Assembly: GCA_018969935.1 (NCBI GenBank)
Contig: JAGWXJ010000014.1
Coordinates: 1-22,248, forward strand
DNA length: 22,248 bases
Direction: 5' to 3'
Source: Alphaproteobacteria bacterium
GTDB lineage: Bacteria; Pseudomonadota; Alphaproteobacteria; Micavibrionales; UBA1664
Position 1 is the first letter of the stretch. Each line of letters begins with the position of its first letter. Both the position numbers and the translations under genes were made by a program. The notes below the pieces were generated by a model that worked only from the letters and a program-made list of their open reading frames with translations, searched no databases and was not told the DNA's origin. Positions 20,137 through 22,248 of the stretch are shown one piece after another.

Positions 20137-20984
20137 CAAATGATCTCGGAGGATGCGTCGACTTCGGTTTCAAAGGAGCTACCGACTTTACGTTCGTAAT
20201 GCTTGCGGTAGCGGGCGGAAACACGACTGGTTTTGACGATGACACACACATCGATGGTGTTGAACTGCGTATCGATGACAGCACCATCACCCACAAAACC
20301 GCCAAGGCGCAAATAGCCTTTTATCAGGGGCGGCAGGGCCAGAAGCGCATCCTTCGGGTTGAGGGTTTCCTTGGGTTTGAGGTCCATCGAGGTATAAAGA
20401 TTTTCCAGCGCGCGGGGGCAGAATTCATCAGGGGCGCGGTGGAAGTGATGCAGGTATGAAAGCATATCGGCATGGGCGGGGATATCGATACCGTGGAAGG
20501 ATGCGCAGCCAAATAGCGCGCCGATATCGTAATGCGTGATGTATTCGGCTATACCCTGCCATAGAAGCTGCAACACATTGCGCGTGCGGTGCGAGGCATC
20601 GACGCAGGAGCGACCCACTTCCATCAGATTGGGCGTTGTCGCAACAAGCTTTGAAATATCGTATTCGGATGCTGAGTAAAACTGCCCTGCCCTTTTGGCG
20701 GATTCAGAACGCAGGATGCGGTAGGTGCCGACGATACGCCCGTTTTGGGATTGATCGGTGACAATCAGATGGTCGGCGAATTCGTCGAAGCGGTCGTAAT
20801 CAAGGCCTTTGGCTTCCATGTCGCCAACGGGCTTTGCGCCGTACTCGCGGTAAAAAATATCGTAGCGGAGTTTTTGCGCGGCTATAACTTCGGCTTCGGT
20901 GCGGGCCAGCCTTACTGCTATAGGGCCCATGCAAACGCCGTCACCGGCGAGGATGAAGTCGTCGGTCTTCAAGGCACTTTCCAT
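20136..20984 (-). CDS. olsB: OlsB-like L-ornithine N-alpha-acyltransferase (GNAT fold)
   Basis: OlsB transfers a 3-hydroxyacyl group from acyl-ACP to ornithine, making lyso-ornithine lipid, a phosphorus-free membrane lipid. The 282-residue product shows the family pattern: QKLRYDIFYREYGAKP (38-52), LDYDRFDEFADHLIVTD (61-77), IVGTYRILR (84-92), LMEVGRSCVDASHR (120-133) and LLWQGIAEYIT...LFGCASFHG (140-164). This is close to rhizobial OlsB. The O-acyltransferase follows immediately with overlapping stop/start, as in the alphaproteobacterial olsBA arrangement. The start ATG 20984 lies 10 bases after the stop of the OmpA-like gene. Related enzymes can use glycine or glutamine, so the amino acid is inferred. 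No Pho box is visible inside the window; the promoter may lie beyond the right edge. Confidence 0.85.
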   Translation of the reverse strand: MESALKTDDFILAGDGVCMGPIAVRLARTEAEVIAAQKLRYDIFYREYGAKPVGDMEAKGLDYDRFDEFADHLIVTDQSQNGRIVGTYRILRSESAKRAGQFYSASEYDISKLVATTPNLMEVGRSCVDASHRTRNVLQLLWQGIAEYITHYDIGALFGCASFHGIDIPAHADMLSYLHHFHRAPDEFCPRALENLYTSMDLKPKETLNPKDALLALPPLIKGYLRLGGFVGDGAVIDTQFNTIDVCVIVKTSRVSARYRKHYERKVGSSFETEVDASSEII

Positions 20985-20994
20985 TCATTCACCG

Positions 20995-22248
20995 TTAGCG
21001 GATGTAGAGGTGGACTTCGTTGGTCTGGATGTTGTTATTGACCATCGAGGAGAGTTCTATTCTCTCGGCACCCAAGCCCATTCCTGTCAGGGTGCGCAAC
21101 ACCTTTTCGGCATTTCTGCGCGAGCGTGTGCTTTCGATTGCCTTTCTGGCAGGGTTGCCAGCACCGGGGGCTACTGCCACCAGCTCGAATTTGGCGTTGG
21201 GGTATTTTTCAAGCGCTTCGCTGACAGACTGGTAAACAGCCTGCTGGAAGTCGACTTCAGGTTTATCAAAACGGATGACGACCAGCGGGCGCGGGCTGGA
21301 AAGAGCGCCGGTGGGCGAGCCGCCCGAGAGCGAGGCTGGTTGCGCGCCGATACCGGCATCAGCCGCAGCCATGTCGGCTGCGATGGTGCTTTGGCCGACC
21401 GACAGGAACGGACGGTTAGCAAGCGAACGGCCATACAGATCGCCATTGGCGATTGCGAGGGAGAGCGTACGCAGGTTGGAACGTTCGTTGGACAGGTAAG
21501 CAGCCGAGCGCGTGATGTCGTCGTTGACGTTGTTCAGGAGGCGCTCGATGAGAACGGAGGTGCTGGACACGGAGTCTTCAAGCTGGGCCAGACGTGCGTG
21601 ATCTTCCTCGACGGAGCCCGTGAGGCCATAAGCCGCGCGTGTTGCTTCCTGCAGGTAACCTGCCATGGCAGCGGAATCGGAGATTTGCAGGGCCAGCGCG
21701 TTCATGTCGGCGACGTTGCCCGAGAGCGTTTCAAGGGCGTCCTGCGCTGCTGTCAGGCGTTCCATCAGGCGGGGGTTACCCGGTGTGGTGCCGCTTTGCA
21801 GCTGGGTGTTGATAGTGGCAACCGATGCGTAGTAGTTGGCGGCCAGTTCCTGCCCTACCTGCTGGATATCCGTCAGGCGGTCCGAAAGTTCGGATACTTT
21901 GGACTGGAGAGAGAACATTTCCTCGCGCAGCTGGTTGATTTTCTGGGCAGCCAGCGTATCGGCGGGGGAATAGTAATCCTTGTTCATGACGGAATCGGCG
22001 CCGATATTCGGTGCTTCCGTCATCATGTTTTTGTAGACGCCGTCATCGGCGGTGGAGGCAAGGCCCGGTACATCGGCCTTCAGTTTGGGCGCCGCGCCAG
22101 AATCATCGGGTGCACGCAGGACATTTTGTGAAGCCGTATCGGACGCGGTTTCACCTTTGTTGGGCAGAACTTCCGACATCGGGCGGTTGGTGACCAGAAG
22201 TGTCGGCACATCATCGGCAGCAGGGGCTGCCGGAGCGTCGGCCTTTTT
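20995..22248 (-). CDS. Coiled-coil protein with OmpA-like C-terminal domain, 3' part (open at right edge)
   Basis: The frame stays open through the last base of the window, so the N-terminus is missing and the GTG at 22209 is not a trustworthy start. The visible 417 residues begin Ala/Pro/Asp-rich and disordered. They continue with a long helical region (about 95-270; INQLREEMFSLQSKVSELSDRL) that looks coiled coil. The end is a compact domain (about 320-417): PLVVIRFDKPEVDFQQAVYQ, ALEKYPNAKFELVAVAP, ARKAIESTRSRRNAEKVLRTL, LGAERIELSS. This resembles the peptidoglycan-associating OmpA/Pal/MotB fold in strand-helix order, though the classic NxxLSxxRA motif is altered to STRSRRNAEKV. Together with the olsB gene 10 bases downstream, a cell-envelope role is likely. 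The exact family is not recognised. Confidence 0.75.
   Translation of the reverse strand, partial: KKADAPAAPAADDVPTLLVTNRPMSEVLPNKGETASDTASQNVLRAPDDSGAAPKLKADVPGLASTADDGVYKNMMTEAPNIGADSVMNKDYYSPADTLAAQKINQLREEMFSLQSKVSELSDRLTDIQQVGQELAANYYASVATINTQLQSGTTPGNPRLMERLTAAQDALETLSGNVADMNALALQISDSAAMAGYLQEATRAAYGLTGSVEEDHARLAQLEDSVSSTSVLIERLLNNVNDDITRSAAYLSNERSNLRTLSLAIANGDLYGRSLANRPFLSVGQSTIAADMAAADAGIGAQPASLSGGSPTGALSSPRPLVVIRFDKPEVDFQQAVYQSVSEALEKYPNAKFELVAVAPGAGNPARKAIESTRSRRNAEKVLRTLTGMGLGAERIELSSMVNNNIQTNEVHLYIR

Noticed and set aside
20899..22131. 410-codon plus-strand ORF opposite olsB and the OmpA-like gene
   Set aside because: It spans two well-supported minus-strand genes and has no recognisable domain, so it is a codon-bias shadow.

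Overview
This window looks like a chromosomal segment of an alphaproteobacterium. Three things point there: the gene orders dapF/mtaB/ftsY and ffh-rpsP-rimM-trmD ... rplS ... leuC-leuD-leuB; operators of the GTTC-N7-GTTC type, which is the alphaproteobacterial LexA box, in front of a Y-family DNA polymerase; and an OlsB/PlsC pair of the ornithine-lipid type. A Rhodospirillales- or Micavibrio-like lineage would fit, but the sequence alone does not settle it. Nearly all of the window is ordinary core chromosome. No insertion sequence, prophage, CRISPR array or rRNA was seen. There is one tRNA gene.

Layout. 1-534 (+) is the 3' end of an unrecognised gene that meets ftsY tail to tail. 535-2845 (-) is mtaB-ftsY, with a 1-base gap. 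2846-3413 holds an AT-rich spacer with a 7-bp inverted repeat and two very small (+) genes (80 and 26 codons), each with an almost perfect Shine-Dalgarno (SD) sequence. 3424-4203 (-) is dapF, divergent from ffh. 4353-7574 (+) is the translation and protein-targeting block ffh, rpsP, terminator-like hairpin, rimM, trmD. It ends in a CTAG shared with the stop codon of an unusual adenosine-deaminase-like gene (7571-8791, -). 8891-9465 holds a candidate promoter, a structured leader, rplS and a terminator.

9469-11650 (+) is an SOS-type unit: a TTGACA promoter carrying two facing LexA boxes, a Y-family polymerase, then a TylF-like methyltransferase. 11651-12024 contains a perfect 36-bp repeat in two copies. 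Each copy is a terminator hairpin whose U-tract faces minus-strand transcription, and together they probably close a small (-) unit headed by an unknown ~91-codon gene (12025-12300). 12378-16041 (+) is the leucine pathway: leuC, an HD-GYP-like gene embedded in the operon, leuD and leuB, all overlapping. It is followed by an NfeD-like/slipin membrane pair (16068-17262).

The right end is all (-). A partly visible coiled-coil protein with an OmpA-like C-terminus is followed by olsB and a PlsC/OlsA-type acyltransferase (likely ornithine lipid synthesis), then tRNA-Arg(CCU). After that come an Ala/Pro-rich single-pass membrane protein with a TPR-like tail and a stand-alone N-terminal domain of prepilin peptidase, the last two coupled by a TAATG overlap.

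The most interesting items are the paired LexA boxes with the co-directional methyltransferase, the orphan prepilin-peptidase domain coupled to the TPR protein, the HD-GYP-like gene inside leuCDB, the duplicated terminator module with its nested mini-ORFs, and the two tiny SD-rich genes beside dapF. Everything was read by eye from sequence and translations. Homology calls rest on motif recognition, not on database searches.
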